Source: an uncultured Clostridia bacterium
Lineage (GTDB): Bacteria > Bacillota > Clostridia > TANB77 > CAG-508
Assembly (NCBI GenBank): GCA_947632605.1
Contig: CANRPX010000012.1
Location: forward strand, 1 to 42,438
Length of the DNA stretch: 42,438 nt
Reading direction: 5' to 3'
The notes under the pieces were generated by a model, which worked only from the letters and a program-made list of their open reading frames with translations, was not told where the DNA came from and searched no databases. Of this stretch, positions 24,738 to 32,663 are shown in pieces. The translations under genes and the position numbers were made by a program. Positions within the stretch are counted from its first letter, which is position 1. Each line of letters begins with the position of its first letter.

Positions 24738-25982
24738 TTATTTTCCTACAATAAATACATAATTTGTTGTAGCAGATCCACCTATATTTAACATCATTGC
24801 ATTTTTAGCATTTTTTATTTGATAGTTTCCTGCTTCATTTGCAATTTGTTTATATAAATCAAGCATCATTCTAACGCCAGATGCACCAACAGGATGTCCA
24901 CATCCAATTAAACCGCCACTAGGATTTATTGGCTTACTTCCAGTAAAATCTATTGTTCCATTTTCAATAGCCTCATATTCTTTTCCTGGTTTTGTTATTC
25001 CAAAAGCAGATATTGCCATATATTCGCTAGAAGTAAAGCAATCGTGTGTTTCAAATAAATCTATATCATCTACGGTTAAATTTGTTCTTTTATAAGCATC
25101 ACAAACAGCTTCTCTTGTCCATGGAAGAATATAATCATTGTTTTTACTTTCTTTCATTTTCTTATCAAATTCATAAGGAGCTACTCTGTGACCATATCCT
25201 TTAATAATTGGTTTATTTTCTATTTTATTTGCTTTTATATAATTTTCACTAGCCAAAACAACAACTGCTGCACCATCTGTAACTTGAGAACAATCAGATA
25301 TAGCAAGCATACTTCCTATTCTTTCATTACTTGGATTTCCTCTAAAGTTTGCCTGTTTTTCATTCATAAACCATCTTCTTGTTTGAGCATTTGGATTTCT
25401 TTTTGCATTTGAATAATTAATACAAGATATTTTTGCTAAATTTTTTTGATATCTTTTTTCATCTAATTTATATTTTTTTACATACTCATCTGCTAATTTA
25501 CCAAATAGCTTTGGAAAAGGAAAATCAATTCCTTCAGCTTCTTTTTCATAAACTGCTGCTCTTCCTAAATAATCACCACATACTTTAGCATTAACAGTTT
25601 TCATAAGTTCAAATCCAATTACTAATACTAAATCATAATCTCCTAATCTTATTTTTGATATTGCACTATCAATTGCAACAGATCCTGAAGCACATGCAGC
25701 TTCATATCTTGCAGAAGGCACTCCATAAAAAGCTTCATTAACTTCTGTTAATAATGGTCCTAAATGTCCTTGATTAATATAATATTCTGCTGCAAAATTT
25801 CCTACACAAATTGCAATTTTATTTTGTTTATTTAATTCTTTTATTTCTTCATAAGTTAAATTAACATTTTTAAGTGCACTATTTGTAACTTCTTTTAATA
25901 AAGCTATTACATTTTTTCCTTCTTTAAACCAATTTCTTTCAAAATCGGTTTGAGCTCCACCTAAAATATATACTTTTTCCAT
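24738..25982 (-). CDS. Thiolase-family acyl-CoA acetyltransferase (SCP-x-type)
   Basis: A condensing or cleaving thiolase of 414 residues. The reactive Cys is in [16 protein letters not shown] near residue 92, the catalytic His in [13 protein letters not shown] (H-D-C-F in place of the usual G-H-P pair partner), and the C-terminal [17 protein letters not shown] carries the second Cys and His. The pattern is that of SCP-x/acetyl-CoA acetyltransferase-like thiolases. It follows the 3-hydroxyacyl-CoA dehydrogenase gene by three bases, so both act together on acyl-CoA: the dehydrogenase interconverts 3-hydroxyacyl- and 3-ketoacyl-CoA and the thiolase cleaves or makes the latter. No enoyl-CoA hydratase or acyl-CoA dehydrogenase gene is nearby, so the direction and chain length are open. 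Confidence 0.85.
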   Translation of the reverse strand: MEKVYILGGAQTDFERNWFKEGKNVIALLKEVTNSALKNVNLTYEEIKELNKQNKIAICVGNFAAEYYINQGHLGPLLTEVNEAFYGVPSARYEAACASGSVAIDSAISKIRLGDYDLVLVIGFELMKTVNAKVCGDYLGRAAVYEKEAEGIDFPFPKLFGKLADEYVKKYKLDEKRYQKNLAKISCINYSNAKRNPNAQTRRWFMNEKQANFRGNPSNERIGSMLAISDCSQVTDGAAVVVLASENYIKANKIENKPIIKGYGHRVAPYEFDKKMKESKNNDYILPWTREAVCDAYKRTNLTVDDIDLFETHDCFTSSEYMAISAFGITKPGKEYEAIENGTIDFTGSKPINPSGGLIGCGHPVGASGVRMMLDLYKQIANEAGNYQIKNAKNAMMLNIGGSATTNYVFIVGK

Positions 25983-25985
25983 ATT

Positions 25986-27251
25986 CTACCTCTTTGCTTT
26001 CAAAAATTTTTCATATTGATAATTGCTTTTTAAATTTTTAACAATTACCTCTTCTATAAACTTTGTATTATAATATTTTTTAGCAATTTTTTTAAATCTT
26101 TCTTCGCCTATAAATTCTAATAGAGCAATAGGTGGAATCCAATTAAATCCCTCTGCCATAGCTATATCGCAGTCAGATATATTTTCTGCAATATTTTTAG
26201 AAGTTGATAAAGAATAAAGAACATAATCAATCAAAAATCTACTACATATTTCTGCTTCAGCAGATTTATCTGATAAGATAGACTCTAATCCTTCTTCATA
26301 TTCTCCTATTTTAAACTTTTCTATAACTTTATCAATAAAGTCTATTTTATAATTTACTTTTTTTCTATATTCTTCTGTGTTTATATCATATACTTCATCT
26401 TGATTTCTATATAATCCTTCTCCAGATTTTACTCCATATCTACCATCTTCAATTAAATCTAGTACATAATTTGGTAATTTAAAAGTTTCATGAGCATAAT
26501 CATTTGTGTTTTCATAAATATTATCTACAATTGCTTTATGCACATCAAGTCCAACAAAATCTGCTGTTTCTAATGGAGACATATTTCTTCCAGTAAATTT
26601 TCCTAAAATAGTATCTATATAATCTATTCCTCCATTTTGTTTATACTGTTCTGCATATTGCATAGCTTGATTAATAAATTGAAAACCAATTCTATTTGCT
26701 AAAAATGCTGGTTTATCTTCAACTACTATTACTTTTCTGAAAAGTACTTCTGTTAAATACTCTTTCATTTCTCTTAAAACAGTTTTATCTGTTACATCTG
26801 CCGGTATTAACTCACACAATGGTAAGCTATATGGAGGATTAAAAAAGTGTATTCCCATAAAGTTCTTTTTATTTTCTTCACTATAACAATTAGCTAAAGT
26901 ATTTATTGATATTCCTGATGTAACAGATGATGAAATAGCACCTTTTCTTAAATATTTATTTATTTTTTCATGTATTTTTTCTTTTTCACTCAAATCTTCA
27001 ACAATTGTTTCTATAACATAATCAGATCTTTTTAAACATTCTTCCAAATTTTCATAAGTATAAGGTTTCATATTACCACAAACTTTTAGTGCCTTAACTG
27101 AGTTTCCAGCTTTTTCGATTGCAATTACTGATTTTTCCATACTTCTTGAAATCATATTTACTTTTACATCTCCGAAAGAAGCAAATATTGCAGAAACACC
27201 TACTCCTAAAGCTCCATTTGCACCAATAACTGTAATTTCTTTTATTTCCAT
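25986..27251 (-). CDS. 3-hydroxyacyl-CoA dehydrogenase family protein
   Basis: A protein of 421 residues that should oxidise 3-hydroxyacyl-CoA with NAD or catalyse the reverse reaction. The N-terminal Rossmann motif is VIGANGALGVGVSAIFA, an unusual variant of the family's GAGxMGxGIA. The family blocks GIHFFNPPYSLPLCELIP near residue 131 and FLANRIGFQFINQAM near residue 182 are clear. ETADFVGLDVHKAIVD and GEGLYRNQDEVYD follow in the C-terminal helical domain. The last 100 residues form a second, divergent C-terminal domain (EAEICSRFLIDYVLYSL, AMAEGFNWIPPIALLE). It is first in a two-gene unit with the thiolase. A TATAAT on the minus strand at 27295-27290 may be its -10, without a good -35. Confidence 0.85.
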   Translation of the reverse strand: MEIKEITVIGANGALGVGVSAIFASFGDVKVNMISRSMEKSVIAIEKAGNSVKALKVCGNMKPYTYENLEECLKRSDYVIETIVEDLSEKEKIHEKINKYLRKGAISSSVTSGISINTLANCYSEENKKNFMGIHFFNPPYSLPLCELIPADVTDKTVLREMKEYLTEVLFRKVIVVEDKPAFLANRIGFQFINQAMQYAEQYKQNGGIDYIDTILGKFTGRNMSPLETADFVGLDVHKAIVDNIYENTNDYAHETFKLPNYVLDLIEDGRYGVKSGEGLYRNQDEVYDINTEEYRKKVNYKIDFIDKVIEKFKIGEYEEGLESILSDKSAEAEICSRFLIDYVLYSLSTSKNIAENISDCDIAMAEGFNWIPPIALLEFIGEERFKKIAKKYYNTKFIEEVIVKNLKSNYQYEKFLKAKR

Positions 27252-27315
27252 ACTTTTCTCCTATTTTATTTTCTATAATTTTCGCTATTATTATAGTAAA
27301 ATTTTTTATTTTTTC

Positions 27316-28495
27316 TTATTTTCCTAAAATTTCATCTAACTTTTTAGTTAGTCCTTCAATTTTAACAAACACTTTTGCTTGTTTTATTTTTTTATAAATT
27401 TTTGTACTTCTAACCAAAGTAAATAATATTCTTCTTATTGCTTCAATTATTGAACAAGTAACAAAAACTAACAATACTGTTCCAAATAATCTAGGTATAA
27501 ATATTTTTGTATTTACAAAAGAATAATCTCTCATAACAAATCTTATCCAATATCCCATAGTATTACCATTATCGTGTATTAGATATATTGCAAACATCAA
27601 AGGTGCAATTTTAGAAATTATTTTGCTTAATAATTTATTATTAATTTTTAATTCCTTAAAATATAAAAATACTGTAGCACTTAATAAAAGAATTAATATA
27701 TTATTAAAGTTAAAAATAAAGTCACATTCTTTTCCATATTGTTTTTGATATAGTATTCTTATAATCCATACTATAATTGTTATTATAACTGATAATAATA
27801 AATATATATTCTTATTTATTTTTTTATCATAATGTAATCTTATATACCCACCAAGAATATATAAAAATATAAACCATGTAATATTATATCCATTGTTAGA
27901 TTCAAAAGATACCGCTTCAGGATATATCATTTTATGTATAACTAATAAATAAAGCATAAACAATAGTAATATTTTGTATTGTTTTTTATTTATAGAATTT
28001 ATTACCTTATTAATAAAAGGAGATAAAACATAAAGTCCTATATAAATTGTAAAAAACCAAATCTTTCCACTCGAAAAAACAAAGATATTATTCCAAAAAT
28101 ATTTTAAAATTATTTTTCCATTTATTAATTGTAATCCAAGTAATACAAAAAAAGAATAAAAAAATGTTAATCCCCATAAAGAAATCAATTTATTTGTTTT
28201 AAATTTTGATTTTACCATATAATATCCTGTTATCATTATAAAAATATTTACAGAAAATCTTGTTGGTATTCGAATAAATTCTAATATATACCAATTTGTT
28301 GTAAATTTTTCTATTGTTTCTGGAATTTTTGTATGTATAATACAATGAGAAGTAATTATAAGTAACATTGCTACAATTCTAAGAAGTTCAAAATTCATAT
28401 CTCTTTTTTTAGTAGATATAACATTTTCTTCACTTAAACCGTCCTGTGTGTGTGTGTGTGTGTGTTACTCTTGCAAGGTTTTCAGCATCTCTCAC
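27316..28495 (-). CDS. Integral membrane acyltransferase (acyltransferase 3 family), out of frame with its start through a (TG) repeat (OFF state)
   Basis: Acyltransferase 3 enzymes O-acylate surface sugars. The typical opening KKRDMNFELLRIVAMLLIITSHC, about ten membrane helices and FAIYLIHDNG are present. The conserved frame extends upstream of the ATG at 28398 by GLSEENVIST and the AC repeat, then meets a TAA. That ATG has only a weak ribosome binding site. A GTG at 28495 has GGGGG eight bases upstream and an extended -10 promoter, encodes MRDAENLARV, enters the repeat and stops just after it. Adding one TG unit or losing two joins the GTG frame to the domain, giving about 393 residues. I read it as phase-variable and OFF here; initiation at 28398 is the alternative. 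Confidence 0.8.
28445..28465. repeat. (TG)10.5 dinucleotide repeat inside the acyltransferase coding region
   Basis: An uninterrupted 21-base TG tract (AC on the coding strand). It lies between a GTG start with a ribosome binding site and the conserved acyltransferase frame; the two differ by an offset that a one-unit gain corrects. Confidence 0.95.
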
Positions 28496-28530
28496 TTTTT
28501 CGTCCCCCTGATTTTATTTAAAACATATTA

Positions 28531-28559
28531 ATTATACCAAATTTTTTTCATATTTTCTA
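28531..28559 (-). promoter_or_regulatory. Promoter of the phase-variable acyltransferase gene
   Basis: TATAAT (28536-28531) preceded by TGG, an extended -10, with a weak TAGAAA -35 (28559-28554) at 17 bases. Transcription would start near 28524, about 30 bases before the GTG at 28495. This places the TG repeat inside the coding region, not in the promoter spacer. Confidence 0.7.
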
Positions 28560-28593
28560 CAATTTTCTGTTTTTTTACATTATGTGCAATAAA

Positions 28594-28637
28594 ACACAAA
28601 AAACTATAATAATCTTATAAAAGATTATTATAGTTTT
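28594..28637 (-). terminator. Intrinsic terminator of the 68-residue membrane protein gene
   Basis: Perfect 17-base arms 28600-28616 and 28621-28637 with an ATAA loop, followed on the minus strand by T-rich sequence. It ends the small gene at 28679-28885 before the acyltransferase promoter. Confidence 0.85.
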
Positions 28638-28678
28638 AAATTAACAATTATTTAATTAATTTTTACGCAAAAATGTTA

Positions 28679-28885
28679 TTATAATTCAACTCTATATTCT
28701 TGACTTACAGTCACTTTTTTATTTGAACTTAATTCTGATTTTTTTAGAATTTCATTTTGATTTGATATATAGGAGCATAGTATAAGTAAAAATACAATAG
28801 TAACCCACATTACTAATGATAATTCTTTTCCTATTCTTGTTATAAAGTTATTGAAATGATCTTCTGCAATACTTAATAATTCCAT
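28679..28885 (-). CDS. Small single-span membrane protein, unknown
   Basis: I do not recognise this 68-residue protein. It begins MELLSIAEDHFNNFITRIG, has one strongly hydrophobic segment (about residues 24-40, LVMWVTIVFLLILCSYI) and a polar tail with KKSELSSNKKVTVSQEYR. The gene looks real: an AAAGGAG site stands before the ATG and a perfect terminator follows the stop. It is a single-gene unit between the acyltransferase and yunB genes. Nearby sporulation genes make a spore-related membrane role possible, but nothing in the sequence shows it. Confidence 0.6.
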   Translation of the reverse strand: MELLSIAEDHFNNFITRIGKELSLVMWVTIVFLLILCSYISNQNEILKKSELSSNKKVTVSQEYRVEL

Positions 28886-29045
28886 ATTTTTTGCTCCTTT
28901 ATTTTTTTATTTTCTTTAGATTGAAATTACTATACAACTTATTTTTAAGAATAGCAATTACAGTTATATTACCTTTTTTTTAGCATTACTAGGGAACAAG
29001 GTTTTAGGCTTTTATTAAGTTTTTATTACATTCCATTTTTTTCTT

Positions 29046-29081
29046 GTTTTTACGAAAATTTACATCAATTTTTGTAAAAAC
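29046..29081. other. Imperfect palindrome downstream of yunB
   Basis: The arms GTTTTTAC and GTAAAAAC, extended inward with one mismatch, form a stem of about 15 bases. No T-run follows on either strand, so it is not a typical terminator. It may be an mRNA 3' end structure for the SPOCS-yunB unit. Confidence 0.35.
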
Positions 29082-29100
29082 AAAAGATTTTATACTTTAT

Positions 29101-29805
29101 TTACTCAACAAAATTATAAGTTTCATCTGCATTTTCTAATCCATTTAAATTATAATAAGTTTCTGGGACTTCTCCTACTATAATTGCTTCTGTGAGTAAA
29201 ACATCTGTATTAATATCATTTCCAAAAGTAGCAAATGGTGTTAAAATACCAACTTTTGTATTTATATCTAAATATATTTTATGAAGTGTCTGATTAATTC
29301 CAACAGATTCAAATTCTGTTTTAACTGTGGCTTCTATATTTCCAGCACTTTCTAATTCAATCTCAAATTGTGGTTCTAAATTTTTCAATATACTTATTCC
29401 ACTTACAGATCCCATATTTATAAACACTTTTATTCTTGGTATTTTATCAAATTCATTTTGAATATTTGAAATAATTTTATTTATTACTTCATTCATCTTA
29501 TTACTATCTGTTTCAATAAAACTAATTTTTCCATTTACATCTTTTTCTATTCTTATTAAACTATCATAAGAATATTCTTTCATAACTTTACTTACTTCAT
29601 CATTTATAATTTTATTTCCTTTTGAAGATGCTGTGGTTTCACAAGTTGCTTTTAGTATTGGATATGCACCTCTTAAAAATAAAGTTATCAAAATTAATAT
29701 TGTAAAAAGTAAAATTAACAAAAGCATTTTAAAGCTATTAACTTCTCTTAATCTATTAAAATTTGGAAGTCTTATCTTTTTTCTTGAATATAATTTATCT
29801 TTCAT
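29101..29805 (-). CDS. yunB: Sporulation protein YunB
   Basis: A protein of 234 residues of the YunB family, which in B. subtilis is made in the mother cell and needed for normal spores. A basic N-terminus (YSRKKIRLPNFNRLRE) is followed by one membrane helix (about residues 27-44). The rest lies outside the cytoplasm and carries the family stretch NDEVSKVMKEYSYDSLI, DSNKMNEVINKII and IPRIKVFINMGSVSGISIL, with GEVPETYYNL near the C-terminus. The length matches the family. The ATG overlaps the TGA of the SPOCS-LysM gene by 4 bases (ATGA), so they are translationally coupled; this gives a two-gene sporulation unit. Confidence 0.92.
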   Translation of the reverse strand: MKDKLYSRKKIRLPNFNRLREVNSFKMLLLILLFTILILITLFLRGAYPILKATCETTASSKGNKIINDEVSKVMKEYSYDSLIRIEKDVNGKISFIETDSNKMNEVINKIISNIQNEFDKIPRIKVFINMGSVSGISILKNLEPQFEIELESAGNIEATVKTEFESVGINQTLHKIYLDINTKVGILTPFATFGNDINTDVLLTEAIIVGEVPETYYNLNGLENADETYNFVE

Positions 29806-31280
29806 CTCATAATATACAATCTATCTCCAACATTTATTTTATCTGGATTTTCTATGTTGTTTATAGAAACAATATCATTCATGCAAACTTTAAACTCTTT
29901 TGCTATTTTCCAAATTGTATCACCTGGTTTTACAAAATACATACACATCTTATATTCATTTTCATCTTCTAATTCATCTATATTTACATCTTCTATAATA
30001 CTAATTTTTTTAATATCTGAATTATTTTTCTTATATAAAATATCTATATCACAACTTACATTTTCATTATTAGTTGTAAATTGTCTATTACTAATATTAA
30101 ATTCTATTCCATCTTCTATTTCATTTTTAATCATAAATGGTATTGTTGTAGTTTTTACATTTAAACCATTTCTACTATCTGCTTCATAATAAATATCTAA
30201 AACAAGTTCACATTCATGATTATAAGAATTTCCTGATTTTTTTGTGCTAACAAGTTTTGGATAACAATTAACATCAAGAATATTTAAAATATCTTCTACT
30301 TTAAAGCTTTCATTGATATTTATTTTTTCTAGTATTTCATTATTATTTGTCTCAACTTCAACATATTTCTTATTAAAATTAATATTTGTTTTTATTCCAT
30401 ACATATCTTGAATAACATCAATTTGCTTGTTTTCATAAGCTTCACAACTTACTTCAAATTCTATCTGACAAGTTATTGTAGAATTATTCTCTTTAGAATT
30501 TACCTTAAATAACATATTTCTAATATTGTAGTCTACTGTGCAAATATTTTTATCTGTTATTTTTTCCATATCTATAAAACTCATAACGGGAATATTAGAA
30601 CTTGCTATTCCAATTCTTCCGTCTTCTGCTAAGAAAATGATTTTTACGTTTGCATCTGCTTTTGCTAAAACTTTATTAAAACTAATTTTATTTTCTAAAT
30701 TTGATATTTCTACATTTGTTTTTAAAATTTCAGCTACTTCATATCCGCTATCTGCTGATATATCTTCTTTTATTGATGTTTTAACTTTATTTATTCCTAC
30801 TACTGATTTTATATCTAGTGTTTCTTTTAATTTTTGAACATCTTGCAATTCTTCAAAATCATTATTTATTTCAATTTCACTCTTCTCATAAATCTCACTT
30901 TTAATTTTTACTATTGCTTTCAATGAAATTTTTCTTTCATTCAAAACCTTTGCTTCAATATTTTCTAAAAATATTTTTTGCTTTGCAAAAGATTTTTCTG
31001 TAATTGCACCATCTTCAATATTTTCTGATAAACTTAAAGTTGTTTGAATACTTCTATTTTCACCATTATCTGCTAAATACACTATATATGTATCTATATT
31101 TCCATCTATTCTAACTCTTCCATTTGTTATATCTTCTTTGTAAATGTAAGATGTCCCATTAGCATTTATAATACTCACTATATCTGGTTTTATATCTGGA
31201 ACAATTATATCTCCTGTTACTTCTACAATTTTTGTATTACTTGCTACTTTTTTATTTATAGTGACAATATTTTTCTCCAT
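29802..31280 (-). CDS. SPOCS (DUF3794) and LysM domain protein
   Basis: A protein of 492 residues typical of Clostridia, with repeated SPOCS/DUF3794 modules and a C-terminal LysM domain (about residues 447-492: FVKPGDTIWKIAKEFKV, then NPDKINVGDRLYIM). LysM binds peptidoglycan or spore cortex sugars, and SPOCS domains occur in spore coat and morphogenesis proteins such as SipL, which works with SpoIVA. DIIVPDIKPDIVSIINANGT near residue 22 and IDGNIDTYIVYLAD are SPOCS signatures. It is smaller in LysM content than no-LysM coat homologues but close in length to SipL. It has no signal peptide, as expected for a mother-cell protein. AAGGAGG precedes the ATG. Confidence 0.9.
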   Translation of the reverse strand: MEKNIVTINKKVASNTKIVEVTGDIIVPDIKPDIVSIINANGTSYIYKEDITNGRVRIDGNIDTYIVYLADNGENRSIQTTLSLSENIEDGAITEKSFAKQKIFLENIEAKVLNERKISLKAIVKIKSEIYEKSEIEINNDFEELQDVQKLKETLDIKSVVGINKVKTSIKEDISADSGYEVAEILKTNVEISNLENKISFNKVLAKADANVKIIFLAEDGRIGIASSNIPVMSFIDMEKITDKNICTVDYNIRNMLFKVNSKENNSTITCQIEFEVSCEAYENKQIDVIQDMYGIKTNINFNKKYVEVETNNNEILEKININESFKVEDILNILDVNCYPKLVSTKKSGNSYNHECELVLDIYYEADSRNGLNVKTTTIPFMIKNEIEDGIEFNISNRQFTTNNENVSCDIDILYKKNNSDIKKISIIEDVNIDELEDENEYKMCMYFVKPGDTIWKIAKEFKVCMNDIVSINNIENPDKINVGDRLYIMR

Positions 31281-31331
31281 AAAAAAATCCTCCTTAAATG
31301 ATATCTATTAATACCACTATATGAGGATAAT

Positions 31332-31360
31332 AAAAAAAAATTCCTAAAAATTAGGAATTT
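31332..31360 (-). terminator. Intrinsic terminator of veg
   Basis: Arms 31338-31347 and 31351-31360 around AAA pair perfectly, and a T-run follows on the minus strand. The hairpin starts at the veg stop codon. Confidence 0.8.
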
Positions 31361-31674
31361 TCTATTAATGTAGCTTCTTGAGCTCTTGTTTTTTTCACTT
31401 CTAATTGTGGTTGTACTAATGGTTCATAAGTTTCGCCATTATACATACTCACTTCAACAGATCTTGTAAATAAGTCTGTATAATTATAAGAACCAACTCT
31501 ATTTGCCTCTTCAAATTTAACTCTAAAATAACTATTATATACATTTTCTATTGTTGCAATTTTTTCTTGAGGCTTACTTCTTTTGCCTGGTGATTCCTTA
31601 ATTATAATTTTTTGTCCTATGTTTTCTCCAATGTTTTTTCTTAAGTCTGCAATTTCAGATCTGTAAATTCCCAT
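31351..31674 (-). CDS. veg: Veg protein
   Basis: A protein of 107 residues matching Veg (DUF1021), a small conserved Bacillota protein. In B. subtilis it stimulates biofilm matrix genes, possibly by antagonising SinR. The core is present: IADLRKNIGENIGQKIIIKE, SPGKRSKPQEKIATIENVYNSYFRV and SYNYTDLFTRSVEVSMY. The C-terminal 25 residues (LVQPQLEVKKTRAQEATLIENS) extend beyond the B. subtilis protein of about 86 residues. It is monocistronic, with a consensus-like promoter and its own terminator; strong transcription is typical of veg. Confidence 0.93.
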   Translation of the reverse strand: MGIYRSEIADLRKNIGENIGQKIIIKESPGKRSKPQEKIATIENVYNSYFRVKFEEANRVGSYNYTDLFTRSVEVSMYNGETYEPLVQPQLEVKKTRAQEATLIENS

Positions 31675-31710
31675 TTTCCAATCACCTACTTCTTTCGATT
31701 TGTTGAACTT

Positions 31711-31739
31711 TTTATATCACGGATATGCTAAAAAGTCAA
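31711..31739 (-). promoter_or_regulatory. Strong sigma-A-type promoter of veg
   Basis: TTGACT (31739-31734), 17 bases, TATAAA (31716-31711) on the minus strand, about 37 bases upstream of the veg ATG. The rest of the interval up to spoIIID (31740-31868) shows no clear element. Confidence 0.85.
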
Positions 31740-31868
31740 AAAAACCGACTTGATGTTCATCTTATGTATCTGCTTTCTCTCTAAGAATTCACGTCATGAA
31801 CTTTTGTTTTTATCATTTGTATTACATATTTATTTCATTTTTGTTACAAGTTATTTTTCATTGATTTT

Positions 31869-32138
31869 TCAGGCTTTTCGTTCTTCTTTATTATGACTAT
31901 ATTTTAACTTTGTTGCAAGACCACCTCTTATATGTCTTTCAGCTTTATTCTTATCTAAAACTTTTCTAACTTCCATTGCTAATGGATAATTTATCTTAAG
32001 TAAACGTTGGCTCACATCTTTATGTATGCTACTTTTGCTAATTCCAAACTTTTTAGCAGCCCCCCTTACTGTATCTTCTGTTTCTACTATGTATTGTGCG
32101 ACAGCAATTGCACGTTCTTCTATTGATAAACCTTTCAT
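31869..32138 (-). CDS. spoIIID: Sporulation transcriptional regulator SpoIIID
   Basis: The mother-cell transcription factor that activates and represses sigma-E-dependent genes before sigma-K. The 89-residue protein has the helix-turn-helix TVRGAAKKFGISKSSIHKDVSQRL (about residues 24-47) and the family's C-terminal block RHIRGGLATKLKY. B. subtilis SpoIIID has 93 residues. A start at 32183 is in frame, but it has no ribosome binding site, and GGAGG (32149-32153) lies ten bases before the ATG at 32138, where the family begins; I therefore start at 32138. It follows the rusA-like gene by 64 bases on the same strand. Confidence 0.95.
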   Translation of the reverse strand: MKGLSIEERAIAVAQYIVETEDTVRGAAKKFGISKSSIHKDVSQRLLKINYPLAMEVRKVLDKNKAERHIRGGLATKLKYSHNKEERKA

Positions 32139-32202
32139 ATAAAGTAAACCTCCAAACGAATAACTTTGTTTAAGTTTATTCATTTAGAGGTCGTACTAGA
32201 AC

Positions 32203-32613
32203 TTAATATTCTTCTATTTTTATATATAGCTTTTCTTCTTCGCTATATACTTTTTCTACATCTAATTTTGTAATTTGATTATCATCAATAAATGCCATTT
32301 TATTTAATGCATCTAGAACTATTTTAACTACATTATCTATATCTGGCTTTTTGGTAGGGCTTAAAAGTCCTTCTTCTATTAGCTTTCTATCCTTTTTTGT
32401 AGTATTTTTTTGTATTTTTAAGTATATTATAATTTTGACTAATACTCTATTTTCAAATGGAACATATTTAGGATATTTTACTTTAAAATATTGCTTAATT
32501 AAATTTTCATAATCTTTGGTTACTGTATCTGTATAAACATGACCTGTATATGTATTTAACCTTGGCCTTGCTTTTCCCCTTATTTCTCCATTTACTTCAA
32601 ATTCATATATCAT
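32203..32613 (-). CDS. RusA-family Holliday junction endonuclease
   Basis: A protein of about 136 residues of the RusA family, small dimeric nucleases that resolve four-way DNA junctions. The N-terminal VNGEIRGKARPRLNT and the metal-binding core KKPDIDNVVKIVLDALNKMAFIDDNQI (about residues 88-114) contain the essential acidic residues. RusA genes are often on prophages, but there are no phage genes here and the gene lies between LD-carboxypeptidase and spoIIID, so it is probably a settled chromosomal gene. A GTG at 32625 is also in frame; I prefer the ATG at 32613, where family members begin, although neither has a strong ribosome binding site. Confidence 0.88.
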   Translation of the reverse strand: MIYEFEVNGEIRGKARPRLNTYTGHVYTDTVTKDYENLIKQYFKVKYPKYVPFENRVLVKIIIYLKIQKNTTKKDRKLIEEGLLSPTKKPDIDNVVKIVLDALNKMAFIDDNQITKLDVEKVYSEEEKLYIKIEEY

Positions 32614-32663
32614 ATTAATTTTCACTTTCTATGTTTTTTAAAGTTATATTATAATTTTTAATT

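Noticed and set aside
29046..29081. Palindrome as an intrinsic terminator of yunB
   Set aside because: The stem is good but no T-run follows on either strand; listed only as a palindrome.
32203..32613. RusA gene as a sign of a prophage
   Set aside because: No integrase, terminase, capsid or other phage gene is present, and the neighbours are chromosomal sporulation and cell-wall genes.
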